NCBI RefSeq assembly: GCF_900168205.1
Contig: NZ_FUZE01000010.1
Coordinates: forward strand, 1-64,000
Reading direction: 5' to 3'
DNA length: 64,000 nucleotides
Origin: Chryseobacterium balustinum
GTDB taxonomy: Bacteria > Bacteroidota > Bacteroidia > Flavobacteriales > Weeksellaceae
A program made the translations under genes and the position numbers. A model generated the notes under the pieces. It did no database searches and was not told where the DNA came from. It saw only the letters and a list, made by a program, of their open reading frames with translations. Below, piece by piece: positions 19,399-28,375 of this stretch (its first letter is position 1; each line of letters opens with the position of its first letter).

Positions 19399-19434
19399 TT
19401 TTGATTTTAAATAATTTAGCAAAAATAAGTTTTT

Positions 19435-19442
19435 CAAATATA
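19435..19442 (-). promoter_or_regulatory. -7 box of the thioredoxin-fold lipoprotein (TATATTTG)
   Basis: Minus-strand TATATTTG, 36 nt upstream of the ATG at 19398. It rules out the longer TTG-started frame. Confidence 0.7.
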
Positions 19443-19488
19443 CTAAATGCAATATTTGAAGGTAATTTATGAAAGATTTAACTAAAAA

Positions 19489-19516
19489 AAATCGTCTCCA
19501 CAACGGAAGACGATTT
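19489..19516 (-). terminator. Terminator of the sdhCAB operon
   Basis: 9-bp stem AAATCGTCT / AGACGATTT followed by a T-run on the minus strand, 22 nt beyond the sdhB stop. Confidence 0.9.
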
Positions 19517-19538
19517 TTATAATTTATTTTAAAACAGA

Positions 19539-20306
19539 TTATCCTCTGTCTGCATAAGCAGCCATGTATTCTCTGTTCATTCTTGCGATATTTTCAAGAG
19601 AAATTCCTTTAGGACACTCTACTTCACAAGCTCCTGTATTTGAACAGTTACCGAAACCTTCTTCGTCCATAGCTTTCACCATGTTTAGAACTCTACGTTT
19701 CGCTTCTACTCTACCTTGAGGTAACAATGCGTACTGAGAAACTTTAGCTCCAACGAATAGCATTGCAGAACCATTTTTACAAGTTGCAACACAAGCTCCA
19801 CAACCGATACAAGCTGCAGCATCCATTGCTTTGTCTGCATCTTCTTTAGGAACCGGAATTGCATTTGCATCCAAAGTATTTCCTGAAGTGTTTACAGAGA
19901 TAAATCCACCTGCAGCCATTACTCTGTCGAATGCACTTCTGTCTACCATTAAGTCTTTGATAACAGGGAACGCAGCACTTCTCCACGGTTCGATAACGAT
20001 AGTTTCACCGTCTTTGAACATTCTCATGTGAAGCTGACATGTTGTAATACCCGTATCCGGACCGTGAGCTCTACCATTGATGTAAAGAGAACACATACCG
20101 CAGATTCCTTCACGACAGTCGTGGTCAAAAGCGATAGGTTCTTTTCCTTCGTTGATAAGGTTCTCGTTCAGAATGTCTAACATCTCCAAGAATGAAGAAT
20201 CTGTAGAAACATCTGATATTTTATAGGTCTCAAACTGACCTTTAGTTTTTGTATTTTTTTGTCTCCAAATTTTCAGCGTAAGATGAAGGCCTTTTTTTGC
20301 ACTCAT
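19539..20306 (-). CDS. sdhB: Succinate dehydrogenase/fumarate reductase iron-sulfur subunit
   Basis: 255 aa. The [2Fe-2S] site uses C64, C69, C72 and C90 ([10 protein letters not shown] ... GITTC). The second domain has [11 protein letters not shown] and [15 protein letters not shown] for the [4Fe-4S] and [3Fe-4S] clusters. It passes electrons from SdhA to the cytochrome b subunit at the inner membrane. It follows sdhA by 24 nt in a C-A-B operon that ends in a strong terminator. The type resembles the Bacteroides/Wolinella-like B-type quinol:fumarate reductase and succinate dehydrogenase group. Confidence 0.96.
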   Translation of the reverse strand: MSAKKGLHLTLKIWRQKNTKTKGQFETYKISDVSTDSSFLEMLDILNENLINEGKEPIAFDHDCREGICGMCSLYINGRAHGPDTGITTCQLHMRMFKDGETIVIEPWRSAAFPVIKDLMVDRSAFDRVMAAGGFISVNTSGNTLDANAIPVPKEDADKAMDAAACIGCGACVATCKNGSAMLFVGAKVSQYALLPQGRVEAKRRVLNMVKAMDEEGFGNCSNTGACEVECPKGISLENIARMNREYMAAYADRG

Positions 20307-20330
20307 AATTATTTATTTATAGGTTGGAGA

Positions 20331-22343
20331 TTATTTGTAACTTCTCGCTTTAACTTCGATGTTCTCATAGATAAGGTCTTCTTTGTGTAGAACTTCTTGT
20401 TTGATATCATCACCCTGATATTCCCAAGCTCCTACATATTTGAAGTTAACATCATCTCTTTCTGCTTCACCTTCCGGAGTCGCATGATCTTCTCTGAAAT
20501 GTCCTCCACAAGATTCGTTTCTGTGTAATGCATCGATAGCCATTAATTGACCTAATTCGATAAAATCGGCAACTCTGAATGCTTTTTCAAGCTCGGTGTT
20601 CATTCCTTCAGTTTCACCCATTACTTTTACATCTTTCCAGAAGTTCTTTTTCACTTCGTCAATTTCTACGATAGCTTCTCTCAAACCTTCAGGAGTTCTT
20701 CCCATCCCCACTTTATTCCACATAATGTGTCCTAATTGTTTATGGAAATAATCTACTGAGTGTGTTCCTTTATTATTAACAAAGAAGTTTACTTTGTCTT
20801 TAATTTCTTTTTCAGCTGCGTCAAATTCAGCAGAGTTAGTAGGAATTTCTCCCGTTCTGATGTCTGCAGAAAGATAATCTGCAATTGTGTAAGGAAGAAC
20901 GAAATATCCGTCTGCCAAACCTTGCATCAAAGCAGAGGCTCCTAATCTGTTTGCACCGTGGTCTGAGAAGTTTGCTTCCCCAACAACGAAACATCCAGGA
21001 ATTGTAGATTGTAAGTTATAATCAACCCAAACACCACCCATTGTGTAGTGTACAGCAGGATAGATCTTCATTGGAGTTTTGTAAGGATCATCTGCAGTAA
21101 TCTTTTCGTACATTACGAATAAGTTACCATATTTTTCCTCAATCCAAGCTTTTCCTAAATCATAGATTTGTTGCTCTGTAGGATTGTGAATATGTTTTTC
21201 GATAGCAGATTCTTTACCTTTTTTCATAATCTCTGTAGAGAAATCCAGGTAAACACCTTCTTTAGTTTCATTATTTTCGATTCCGAAACCAGCATCACAT
21301 CTTTCTTTACCTGCTCTAGACGCAACGTCACGAGGAACCAGGTTTCCGAATGCAGGATATCTTCTTTCTAAATAGTAATCTCTATCTTCTTCTTTAATAT
21401 TTTCAGGTCTCAATTTACCTTCTCTGATGGCAACTGAATCTTCAATTTTCTTAGGAACCCAAATTCTTCCGGAGTTTCTAAGTGATTCAGACATCAAAGT
21501 CAGTTTAGACTGCTGTGTTCCGTGAACCGGAATACAAGTTGGGTGAATCTGTACATAACAAGGGTTTGCGAAGTAAGCTCCTTTTTTGTGGATTTTCCAA
21601 GCTGCAGAAACGTTAGAACCCATTGCGTTAGTAGAAAGGAAATATACGTTTCCGTAACCTCCTGAAGCAATTACCACTGCGTGAGCTGAGTGTCTTTCGA
21701 TTTCACCTGTTACCAGGTTTCTTGCAATAATTCCTCTTGCTTTTCCGTCTACGATTACCAATTCAAGCATTTCGTGACGGTTGTACATTTTTACTCTTCC
21801 TTTTCCGATTTGACGGCTTAATGAAGAATATGCACCTAATAATAACTGTTGACCAGTTTGTCCTTTTGCGTAGAAAGTTCTTTTAACCTGAACTCCACCA
21901 AATGAACGGTTATCTAATTGTCCGCCGTAATCTCTACCGAATGGAACCCCTTGAGATACACACTGGTCGATAATATTTGCAGAAACTTCAGCTAATCTGT
22001 AAACGTTTGCCTCTCTTGCTCTGTAGTCACCACCTTTAATGGTATCGTAGAACAATCTGTAAGTAGAGTCACCATCACCTTGATAGTTTTTAGCAGCGTT
22101 GATACCACCTTGTGCAGCAATAGAGTGTGCTCTTCTTGGTGAATCTTGGTAGCAGAATGCTTTTACATTATATCCTTGCTCAGCCAAAGTAGCTGCAGCA
22201 GAACCTCCTGCCAAACCTGTACCTACAACAATAATATCAATCTTATCTCTGTTGTTTGGTGCAACAAGGTTCATATGGTCTTTATGATTTTTCCACTTAT
22301 CCTTTAAAGGACCTCCTGGAATTTTCGAATCTAATTTACTCAT
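20331..22343 (-). CDS. sdhA: Succinate dehydrogenase/fumarate reductase flavoprotein subunit
   Basis: 670 aa. It has a dinucleotide-binding [17 protein letters not shown] and the covalent-FAD histidine H73 in [14 protein letters not shown]. Substrate-site residues fall in HPTCIP, and the C-terminal FAD loop is [18 protein letters not shown]. It oxidises succinate to fumarate on the cytoplasmic side. It lies between sdhC (15 nt) and sdhB (24 nt). Full length with no anomaly seen. Confidence 0.97.
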   Translation of the reverse strand: MSKLDSKIPGGPLKDKWKNHKDHMNLVAPNNRDKIDIIVVGTGLAGGSAAATLAEQGYNVKAFCYQDSPRRAHSIAAQGGINAAKNYQGDGDSTYRLFYDTIKGGDYRAREANVYRLAEVSANIIDQCVSQGVPFGRDYGGQLDNRSFGGVQVKRTFYAKGQTGQQLLLGAYSSLSRQIGKGRVKMYNRHEMLELVIVDGKARGIIARNLVTGEIERHSAHAVVIASGGYGNVYFLSTNAMGSNVSAAWKIHKKGAYFANPCYVQIHPTCIPVHGTQQSKLTLMSESLRNSGRIWVPKKIEDSVAIREGKLRPENIKEEDRDYYLERRYPAFGNLVPRDVASRAGKERCDAGFGIENNETKEGVYLDFSTEIMKKGKESAIEKHIHNPTEQQIYDLGKAWIEEKYGNLFVMYEKITADDPYKTPMKIYPAVHYTMGGVWVDYNLQSTIPGCFVVGEANFSDHGANRLGASALMQGLADGYFVLPYTIADYLSADIRTGEIPTNSAEFDAAEKEIKDKVNFFVNNKGTHSVDYFHKQLGHIMWNKVGMGRTPEGLREAIVEIDEVKKNFWKDVKVMGETEGMNTELEKAFRVADFIELGQLMAIDALHRNESCGGHFREDHATPEGEAERDDVNFKYVGAWEYQGDDIKQEVLHKEDLIYENIEVKARSYK

Positions 22344-22358
22344 ATTAGTATATTGATA

Positions 22359-23021
22359 TTATTGAGTTACGTAATGAAAAATTGCAATAAAAATAAAACC
22401 TGCAGGAATAAGGATTGAATACCAGTTTCCGAAAGCTTTAATAACAGGAGTGTATTTCTGGTGTCTAGCTCCGATCGACTGGAAAGAAGACTGGAAACCG
22501 TGTGCCAAATGCAGACCTAATAATCCGAAAGCAACAACATAAAGAGCCACTCTCCAAAGGTCGTGAAACTTGTGGTGAAGCTCTGCCCAATATCTTGTCT
22601 CATCTGGTGTATTTGCCTGAATGTACTTGTAGTTCATTTCAGGAAAATAAAAATCATAAAAATGCAATACCAAGAAAGCTAAGATCACAGCTCCGGAAAT
22701 AATCATATTTCTAGACATCCATGTAGAATTAGCCGCTCCGTTGTTGTTCGCATATTTAATCGGACGAGCCTTGTTGTTCTTAATCTCAAGAACGAACCCC
22801 ATTGCAAAATGGAAAATCACTGCAAACATCAAAATCGGCTGCATCAGATACTGCACCGCCGGATTGTATCCCATAAAATGAGAAGCCTCATTAAAAACAT
22901 CTTCGCTAAAAACGGATGTCATGTTGGTAGATAGATGCATCACTAAGAATATCAGCAAAAACATTGCTGAAAGTGCCATAGCATATTTTCTACCTATTGT
23001 AGAACTTGTTAAACCTGCCAT
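22359..23021 (-). CDS. sdhC: Succinate dehydrogenase cytochrome b subunit (b558-type, five TM)
   Basis: 220 aa from the ATG at 23021 (MAGLTSSTIGRKYAMALS). A longer TTG-started frame would begin within the -7 box at 23046-23053, so it is rejected. Five hydrophobic segments with membrane histidines (VMHLSTN, FHFAMG, LHFYDFYF, HLAHGFQSSFQS, AIFHY) fit a B-type di-heme cytochrome b. It anchors SdhAB and hands electrons to menaquinone. First gene of the operon. Confidence 0.94.
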   Translation of the reverse strand: MAGLTSSTIGRKYAMALSAMFLLIFLVMHLSTNMTSVFSEDVFNEASHFMGYNPAVQYLMQPILMFAVIFHFAMGFVLEIKNNKARPIKYANNNGAANSTWMSRNMIISGAVILAFLVLHFYDFYFPEMNYKYIQANTPDETRYWAELHHKFHDLWRVALYVVAFGLLGLHLAHGFQSSFQSIGARHQKYTPVIKAFGNWYSILIPAGFIFIAIFHYVTQ

Positions 23022-23045
23022 ATTAAGTTTAAATTTGAATTTCCA

Positions 23046-23053
23046 CAAAATTA
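23046..23053 (-). promoter_or_regulatory. -7 box of sdhCAB (TAATTTTG)
   Basis: Minus-strand TAATTTTG, 24 nt upstream of the sdhC ATG. There is no TTG at standard spacing; the -33 zone is instead occupied by the palindrome at 23077-23090. Confidence 0.6.
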
Positions 23054-23076
23054 GGAAATGTTAACAATACTAAAAA

Positions 23077-23090
23077 GTGAGAAATCTCAC
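23077..23090. promoter_or_regulatory. Inverted repeat upstream of sdhCAB, possible operator
   Basis: GTGAGA-AA-TCTCAC is a 6-bp perfect inverted repeat centred about 34 nt upstream of the -7 box. The position suits an activator or repressor site. No regulator is identified. Confidence 0.35.
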
Positions 23091-23166
23091 TATTAGACAG
23101 TTTGTAATCTTTCTAAATAAGATTCATAAGTATATTAAATACAAGAAAAAGCATTAAAATTTGAGA

Positions 23167-24942
23167 TTACTTTAATTCATAAATTTTACCTTCAAACTTT
23201 ACCATTTTAGCCGAAGCCGGAAAATTTTTGATTTCTAAATTTTTTATCCTCCGTGAAGAAACATAGGGATTGATAATATACTGTTGAATTTTATTTTTAT
23301 CATCCGAAGAATTCATCCAAAAAATTGCCTTATTTCCTTTTTTCATGGAAATAATATTTTCTTTTTTATAATGATGTACTAAAAACTCATCTTTCTGGTT
23401 TTCAATAAGATTAAAAGAAATTCTGATAACTAAAAATACGGTAATGGCTAAAACTATATTTGAAATATTTCTGAAACTGAGTTTATCAAGCATAAATTTT
23501 AGGAAATAAACAATCCCAAACAGGAGAAAAACCTCAGCTAAATTTAAAGGAATATTTTCAAAGAAAACGGCATCGAAATCAGCAAACCAATGAATTACAT
23601 TCAGCAAAATCTTAATAATAAAATCGTAACACCAATTAATTATTTCAAAATCTAAATTAAAACCAATCAGCGCAGTCATTAAAAAAGAAAAGATAATGAT
23701 AAGCTCCGAAAACGGAACAATTATAAAGTTCGCAATAATTGAAATCAATGAAAACTGATGAAAATAGTACAAAACTAGAGGCAATGTCGCCAATTGTGCT
23801 GCAATAGAAATAGAAATTGTATTATAAATCAGTTTTTTGAAAAAATTATCCTGTCTCGGAAGGTATTTTAAAATCGGTTGATTCAACCAATAAATCCCCA
23901 ACACAGCCAGAAAACTCAACTGAAAACCTACATCAAAAATTTGCTGCGTATCAATCATTAAAATAATAAATGCCGAAAGTGCCATTGAATGGAGCAGATC
24001 TGGTTTTCTTTGAAGCAATAAGTAAATAAAATATACAGAAATCATGATGCAAGACCGCACCACAGAATTTCCAAATCCAATGAAAATGGCAAAAATCCAG
24101 ATGAATAGTAAACTGATAATGATGGCATATTTTTTCAGGCGAACAGATGCAAACCTCATCATCAGGAAATAAAACATCCCGAAAATCACGACGATATGCG
24201 TTCCTGAAATAGCAAGAAAATGCACCAAACCGGAACGGTTAAAATCCTGAACGGTTTCAGCATCAATTTCTGTGCGGTCTGCCAAAATTATTCCTTTTAA
24301 AAATTCGCGACTTCGCAAAGACATTTCAGAATTGCTAATTTCCTGCAATGTTTCAAGACGTTTTTGCCTGATCTTTTCTGTAAAACTCAAATCGCTTCTT
24401 GCAGCAGACGAGATTTCTCCGTTAATATAACATTGATAGGAAATATTTTTTCGCTTTAAATATTTTGAATAATCAAACTGAAAATCGTGTTCCGGTGATT
24501 TTGGTTGAACCAGATAGGCTTTTGCTTTATAATAATGATTAAAATCTAATTCTTTCTGATTTTTTACAACATTTACAATCGCTTGAAAAGACCGATTATC
24601 AACCTCAGCTAAAACCTCGTACTTTCTATATTTTTCGTTTGAATTTAATTTTTTTGAAACTTTAAAAATGATGGTTTCATTGGTTTTTACATCAATCTTT
24701 TGAAGATTCAAATTATTATAAAAATGAAAAGAAATTCCTAATCCGAAAAAGAAAATCATCAAAAGGAAATTTCTGATTTTAAATAGAATCTGGTTTTTCA
24801 GAAAAAATAATCCGAAAATAATGACAGAAAAAAGTAGAATTAAAATGATGGAATTTTGCTCAAGAATGAATTTATCCTGAAAGAAAATTCCAAGAATAAA
24901 ACAGAGTACAACAATCAAAAGAGGTTGCTTGTTCAAAATCAT
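23167..24942 (-). CDS. ComEC/Rec2-type membrane protein without the metallo-beta-lactamase domain
   Basis: 591 aa, with about ten hydrophobic segments. The N-terminal part resembles DUF4131 (short TM pair, then a soluble OB-like segment around 75-190). The competence core contains FNRSGLVHFLAISGTHIVVIFG (about 235), the hallmark loop of ComEC. The chain ends after a short soluble tail (residues about 520-591) where many ComEC proteins carry a metallo-beta-lactamase nuclease domain, absent here as in many Bacteroidota. The role in DNA uptake is inferred from the family. It lies 55 nt downstream of lpxB, likely co-transcribed. Confidence 0.85.
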   Translation of the reverse strand: MILNKQPLLIVVLCFILGIFFQDKFILEQNSIILILLFSVIIFGLFFLKNQILFKIRNFLLMIFFFGLGISFHFYNNLNLQKIDVKTNETIIFKVSKKLNSNEKYRKYEVLAEVDNRSFQAIVNVVKNQKELDFNHYYKAKAYLVQPKSPEHDFQFDYSKYLKRKNISYQCYINGEISSAARSDLSFTEKIRQKRLETLQEISNSEMSLRSREFLKGIILADRTEIDAETVQDFNRSGLVHFLAISGTHIVVIFGMFYFLMMRFASVRLKKYAIIISLLFIWIFAIFIGFGNSVVRSCIMISVYFIYLLLQRKPDLLHSMALSAFIILMIDTQQIFDVGFQLSFLAVLGIYWLNQPILKYLPRQDNFFKKLIYNTISISIAAQLATLPLVLYYFHQFSLISIIANFIIVPFSELIIIFSFLMTALIGFNLDFEIINWCYDFIIKILLNVIHWFADFDAVFFENIPLNLAEVFLLFGIVYFLKFMLDKLSFRNISNIVLAITVFLVIRISFNLIENQKDEFLVHHYKKENIISMKKGNKAIFWMNSSDDKNKIQQYIINPYVSSRRIKNLEIKNFPASAKMVKFEGKIYELK

Positions 24943-24997
24943 TTGTGTTTGAACAAACTAAGTTAGAAAATTTTAGAATACCGGAATAGATTTATTT

Positions 24998-26107
24998 CTA
25001 TTTTTTGAGATTCAAAATAATATCAGCTGCATTTTCACTTGCACCTTTTCCGCCCAATTTTTCTCTGAGTAATTTAAAATCTTGAAGCATTTCACTTCTT
25101 TTTTCACCATCAATAATGAAATTTAATTCTTTAACAAGATTTTTAGTATTGAGTTCACTTTGAATTAATTCTTTCACCACTTCCCGATCCATAATCAGAT
25201 TTACCAAAGAAATATATTTGATGTTTTTCACCAATCTTTTGGCAATAGCGTAAGAAATTTTGCTTCCGCGATAACAAACCACTTCTGGAATATTCAGCAA
25301 AGCAGTTTCCAACGTTGCCGTTCCTGAAGTAACCAAAGCTGCTTTTGAACATCTCAGCAAATCATAAGTTTTGTTGGATACGAAATGTACATTTTCATCA
25401 ACATATTTTTGATAAAACTCCTTTTCAAGACTTGGTGCTCCCGCAATCACAAACTGATAATTCTCAAAATGAGGACGAACAGAAAGCATGATTTCCAACA
25501 TTTTTTCCACCTCCTGTTTTCTGGAACCTGGCAAAAGTGCAATGATTTCTTTTTCATTTAAACCATTTTCAGTTTTAAAATCATCAACAGAAATATCCTG
25601 AAGTGTAGAAATTGCATCCAACAAAGGATGTCCTACAAAGTGAGATTTTACATCATGCTTGTGATAAAAATCTTCCTCGAAAGGCAAGATCACCATCATT
25701 TCATCAACATATTTTTTAATGATTTCAACACGACCTTCTTTCCAAGCCCAAAGTTGAGGAGAAATATAGTAGACTACTTTTATGCCCAATTCTTTTGCAA
25801 ATTTTGCGATTCGCAAATTGAAGCCGGGATAATCAACCAAAATCAAAACATCCGGCTGATTATTTTTAATATCTTCTTTGCAGATTTTAATATTATTTAA
25901 AATCGTTCTCAAGTTCATCGCAACTTCCAAAAAGCCCATAAAAGCTAAATCTCGATAGTGCTTCACCAAAGTACCGCCTTGTTTCTGCATCAAATCTCCA
26001 CCCCAAAATCTGAATTCTGCGTTAGGATCTTTTTCCTTTAAAGCTTTCATTAAATTGCTTCCGTGCAAATCTCCGGATGCTTCACCTGCGATGATATAAT
26101 ATTTCAT
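24998..26107 (-). CDS. lpxB: Lipid-A-disaccharide synthase
   Basis: 369 aa from the ATG at 26107 (MKYYIIAGEASGDLHG). A TTG nine bases upstream is less likely. Family hallmarks: GEASGDLHGS, QLWAWKEGRV, LLPGSRKQEV and the C-terminal TSGTATLETALLNIPEVVCY. The enzyme condenses UDP-2,3-diacylglucosamine with lipid X to form the lipid A disaccharide at the inner membrane. A phased heptad array ends 3 nt before the start codon (see 26111-26190). It is divergent from the DUF2480 gene. Confidence 0.96.
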   Translation of the reverse strand: MKYYIIAGEASGDLHGSNLMKALKEKDPNAEFRFWGGDLMQKQGGTLVKHYRDLAFMGFLEVAMNLRTILNNIKICKEDIKNNQPDVLILVDYPGFNLRIAKFAKELGIKVVYYISPQLWAWKEGRVEIIKKYVDEMMVILPFEEDFYHKHDVKSHFVGHPLLDAISTLQDISVDDFKTENGLNEKEIIALLPGSRKQEVEKMLEIMLSVRPHFENYQFVIAGAPSLEKEFYQKYVDENVHFVSNKTYDLLRCSKAALVTSGTATLETALLNIPEVVCYRGSKISYAIAKRLVKNIKYISLVNLIMDREVVKELIQSELNTKNLVKELNFIIDGEKRSEMLQDFKLLREKLGGKGASENAADIILNLKK

Positions 26108-26110
26108 AAA

Positions 26111-26190
26111 TGACAATTGATAAGCGATGAATGATTTTATCTATTGAAATGACATTTAATCTCAAATTGCAAACATCAAAATTCAAATTA
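26111..26190. repeat. Two phased heptad arrays upstream of lpxB
   Basis: Plus strand 26111-26138 reads TGACAAT, TGATAAG, CGATGAA, TGATTTT: four 7-nt units, the first ending the leader 3 nt before the lpxB ATG. At 26163-26190, CAAATTG, CAAACAT, CAAAATT and CAAATTA form a second array of four perfectly phased units with consensus CAAANNN. Confidence 0.65.
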
Positions 26191-26198
26191 TAATTGAG

Positions 26199-26206
26199 TA
26201 AATTTG
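26199..26206 (+). promoter_or_regulatory. -7 box of the DUF2480 gene (TAAATTTG)
   Basis: TAAATTTG lies 22 nt upstream of the ATG at 26229 and directly follows the heptad arrays. No -33 TTG at good spacing. Confidence 0.55.
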
Positions 26207-26228
26207 CTTCAAAGATAATGATAAAAAA

Positions 26229-26738
26229 ATGTCAGAAGAACTTGAAATAAAAAATAAAGTAGCCGCAAGCGGATTGATCAACTTTGACCTTACTGATCTT
26301 GTTCCCAAAGGTGCAAGAAAAGGTATTGATCTTAAAGATTTTCTTTTTATGGAAATGATTTTAAAAGAAAAAGACTTCCGTGAAAAAGTAGCCGCAATCG
26401 ACACTGAAGAATACAAAGATACTTACGTTTACATCTATAATTCTGCTGATGCAATCGTACCACTTTGGGCTTACTTTTTAATCACTGCTAAATTAACAGA
26501 CGTTACAAAAAAAATAGTTTTCGGAAATTTAGAAAATTTAGAAATAATCTTAATGCATGATGCGATCAACAGCCATGATTTCTCTGTAATGGAAGGAAAA
26601 AGAGTATTGGTAAAAGGCTGCTCTGACAAGCTAATTCCAGAAAATGCATACGTAGAATTGGTGGAAAAAATTCAGCCGATTATAAAATCTCTGATGTTTG
26701 GTGAGGCTTGTTCGAATGTTCCCATTTTGAAAAACTAA
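26229..26738 (+). CDS. DUF2480 family protein
   Basis: 169 aa, soluble, alpha/beta composition. It begins with the family pattern (IKNKVAASGLINFDLTDLVP) and contains the conserved segments LKDFLFMEMILKEKDFR and VFVKGC-like VLVKGCSDKLIPENAYVEL. DUF2480 is a small cytoplasmic family of Bacteroidota with no known function. It is transcribed divergently from lpxB with its own promoter. Confidence 0.88.
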   Translation: MSEELEIKNKVAASGLINFDLTDLVPKGARKGIDLKDFLFMEMILKEKDFREKVAAIDTEEYKDTYVYIYNSADAIVPLWAYFLITAKLTDVTKKIVFGNLENLEIILMHDAINSHDFSVMEGKRVLVKGCSDKLIPENAYVELVEKIQPIIKSLMFGEACSNVPILKN

Positions 26739-26806
26739 TCTATTCTTCAAGATATTAACCTTAGATTTTTGTTTTAAATTAAATTATACATTGTCAATAT
26801 TTTTGA

Positions 26807-26814
26807 TAACTTTG
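26807..26814 (+). promoter_or_regulatory. -7 box of the DUF937 gene (TAACTTTG)
   Basis: TAACTTTG, 32 nt upstream of the ATG at 26847. Confidence 0.6.
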
Positions 26815-26846
26815 AGTTTATTAACACCTAAAAAATAAGCACAAAA

Positions 26847-27506
26847 ATGAGTTTAATAGATTTACTTACAGGAAACACAGGAAATCAGGTTGCGGAGCAG
26901 GCTGAAAACAAATTCGGAATCAGCAAGAACCAAATCCTCGCACTTTTGGCAGTAGCAACACCTCTTGTAATTTCTTATCTGAGAAACAAATCTCAAGACA
27001 ATAAAGAAGCCGAAGCTTTAAATAATGCATTAGATAAAGATCACGACGGAAGTATTTTAGATGATACTTCACAGTTGGAAGCAAGACAAAATGAAGGCGG
27101 GTCAATTCTCTCTCATGTTTTTGGAAGTGAAAAAGGTAATGTAGAAAATCAGTTATCACAAAATACAGGAATTTCTATTGATAAAATCGGACCTATCTTG
27201 GCAATGCTTGCTCCTGTAATTATGGGCTATATTGGTAAAGAAAAACAACAAAACAATGTGGGAGCTGGAGGTCTTGGTGATCTTTTAGGTGGAATTTTAG
27301 GCGGTGCACAAACTCAGGCTCAGCAACAGCAGTCTAATCCTTTAAACGATATCCTAGGAAGTGTTTTAGGTGGTGGGCAATCGCAGTCTTCTGGAAATCC
27401 TTTGAATGATATTTTAGGAAGCGTTCTTGGTGGAGGCGGACAACAAAAACAACAACAAAGTGGAGGTTTAGGAGATATTCTAGGCGGGCTTTTTGGAGGG
27501 AAATAA
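26847..27506 (+). CDS. DUF937 domain protein with Gly/Gln-rich repeat tail
   Basis: 219 aa. Two DUF937 (YidB-like) helical units (about 1-60 and 100-135: GISKNQILALLAVATPLVISYL; GISIDKIGPILAMLAPVIMGYI). Between them is an EF-hand-like loop DKDHDGSILDD (D63, D65, D67). The C-terminal third is low complexity, with a repeated NPLNDILGSVLGGG unit, Gln runs and a final DILGGLFGGK. The family function is not known. The EF-hand-like loop suggests possible calcium binding, which is inference. Confidence 0.85.
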   Translation: MSLIDLLTGNTGNQVAEQAENKFGISKNQILALLAVATPLVISYLRNKSQDNKEAEALNNALDKDHDGSILDDTSQLEARQNEGGSILSHVFGSEKGNVENQLSQNTGISIDKIGPILAMLAPVIMGYIGKEKQQNNVGAGGLGDLLGGILGGAQTQAQQQQSNPLNDILGSVLGGGQSQSSGNPLNDILGSVLGGGGQQKQQQSGGLGDILGGLFGGK

Positions 27507-27530
27507 ATCCTAACATCTTAAAAATATTGA

Positions 27531-27559
27531 ATACCGAAGTTTACGCTTCGGTATTTTTT
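27531..27559 (+). terminator. Terminator of the DUF937 gene
   Basis: 9-bp stem ATACCGAAG / CTTCGGTAT with a 6-nt loop, followed by TTTTT. Confidence 0.9.
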
Positions 27560-27839
27560 ATGATAATATGGTTACAAATAGTTAATGTTTTTTAACAAAA
27601 ATAATTTTCAACATTTAGTGATAATATAGTATAAATTTTAAAGGAAAATCTTTAGTTAAGAAGCATTATAATTTAATCGATGAAACTTTGTAACTTGCAT
27701 TTGCGAAATTCTTAATTATCAATGATATGAAACTTCATGTAGTGAATTTCATAAAAAACAATGAAATCAATTAATAATTAGCAACATGTATCAAAAAAAA
27801 TATTTAGCTTTGTATATTATTTAGATAAAATTAAGATTT
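27560..27839. other. 280-bp intergenic stretch before the ankyrin gene
   Basis: AT-rich. ORFs here are at most about 15 codons and I do not support them as genes. A TAGCTTTG -7 box (27805-27812) near the right end probably drives the ankyrin gene at 27840. Nothing else recognised. Confidence 0.6.
27805..27812 (+). promoter_or_regulatory. -7 box of the ankyrin-repeat gene (TAGCTTTG)
   Basis: TAGCTTTG fits TAnnTTTG and lies 27 nt upstream of the ATG. Confidence 0.6.
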
Positions 27840-28274
27840 ATGAAAAAAATAATTACTACTTCTTTACTATTTGGAATTGCTATTTTTAGTAATGGATTGT
27901 TTGCACAAGAACTTTCTAGTGAGAAAACAAGAATCTTCCAGACAGACAAAATAGAAGATATAAAAAAGGTTTTCAAGAAAGACGAATTGACCAAGTGTTT
28001 TGATATTAAACAAGTCCCTTACAATCTCTTGTCTTTAAGTGCAAGATATGAAAGAGTAAATGTGATCAACTATTTGTTTGAAAACAATGTAGACGTTAAT
28101 AAATCTTGTAGCGACACAACTCCACTTATGTATGCCGCAAGATATGGCTACACAGATACCGTAAAATTATTTTTAAAAAAAGGGGCTAAAAAAGACACTA
28201 AAGACCGTCAAGGTAAGACAGCAAAAGATTATGCTTTAGAAAATAACCATCCTGATACGGCTGCAATTCTTTAG
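27840..28274 (+). CDS. Exported ankyrin-repeat protein
   Basis: 144 aa. Signal peptide (MKKIITTSLLFGIAIFSNGLFAQ) followed by a short linker and about three ankyrin-type units: NLLSLSARYERVNVINYLFENNVDVN, TPLMYAARYGYTDTVKLFLKKGAKKDTK and GKTAKDYALENNHPDTAAIL. Small periplasmic ankyrin proteins often bind partner proteins; no partner is evident. It is monocistronic with its own promoter and terminator. Confidence 0.85.
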   Translation: MKKIITTSLLFGIAIFSNGLFAQELSSEKTRIFQTDKIEDIKKVFKKDELTKCFDIKQVPYNLLSLSARYERVNVINYLFENNVDVNKSCSDTTPLMYAARYGYTDTVKLFLKKGAKKDTKDRQGKTAKDYALENNHPDTAAIL

Positions 28275-28297
28275 AAAATTTTACAATATTATACTTT

Positions 28298-28320
28298 AAA
28301 CTTCCTTCGGGGAGTTTTTT
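28298..28320 (+). terminator. Terminator of the ankyrin gene
   Basis: AAACTTCC / GGGAGTTT stem closed by a UUCG tetraloop, followed by eight or more T. Confidence 0.85.
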
Positions 28321-28344
28321 TTATTTTAAAACTTTCAAAAACCT

Positions 28345-28352
28345 TATCTTTG
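28345..28352 (+). promoter_or_regulatory. -7 box of aspS (TATCTTTG)
   Basis: TATCTTTG places the transcript start near 28359, so the heptad array at 28376-28410 would lie in the 5' untranslated region. Confidence 0.65.
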
Positions 28353-28375
28353 CCAACGAAAAATTAGACATATAA

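Noticed and set aside
19399..19503. Longer TTG-started form of the thioredoxin-fold lipoprotein
   Set aside because: The added 35 residues would cover the promoter and remove the lipoprotein signal from the N-terminus.
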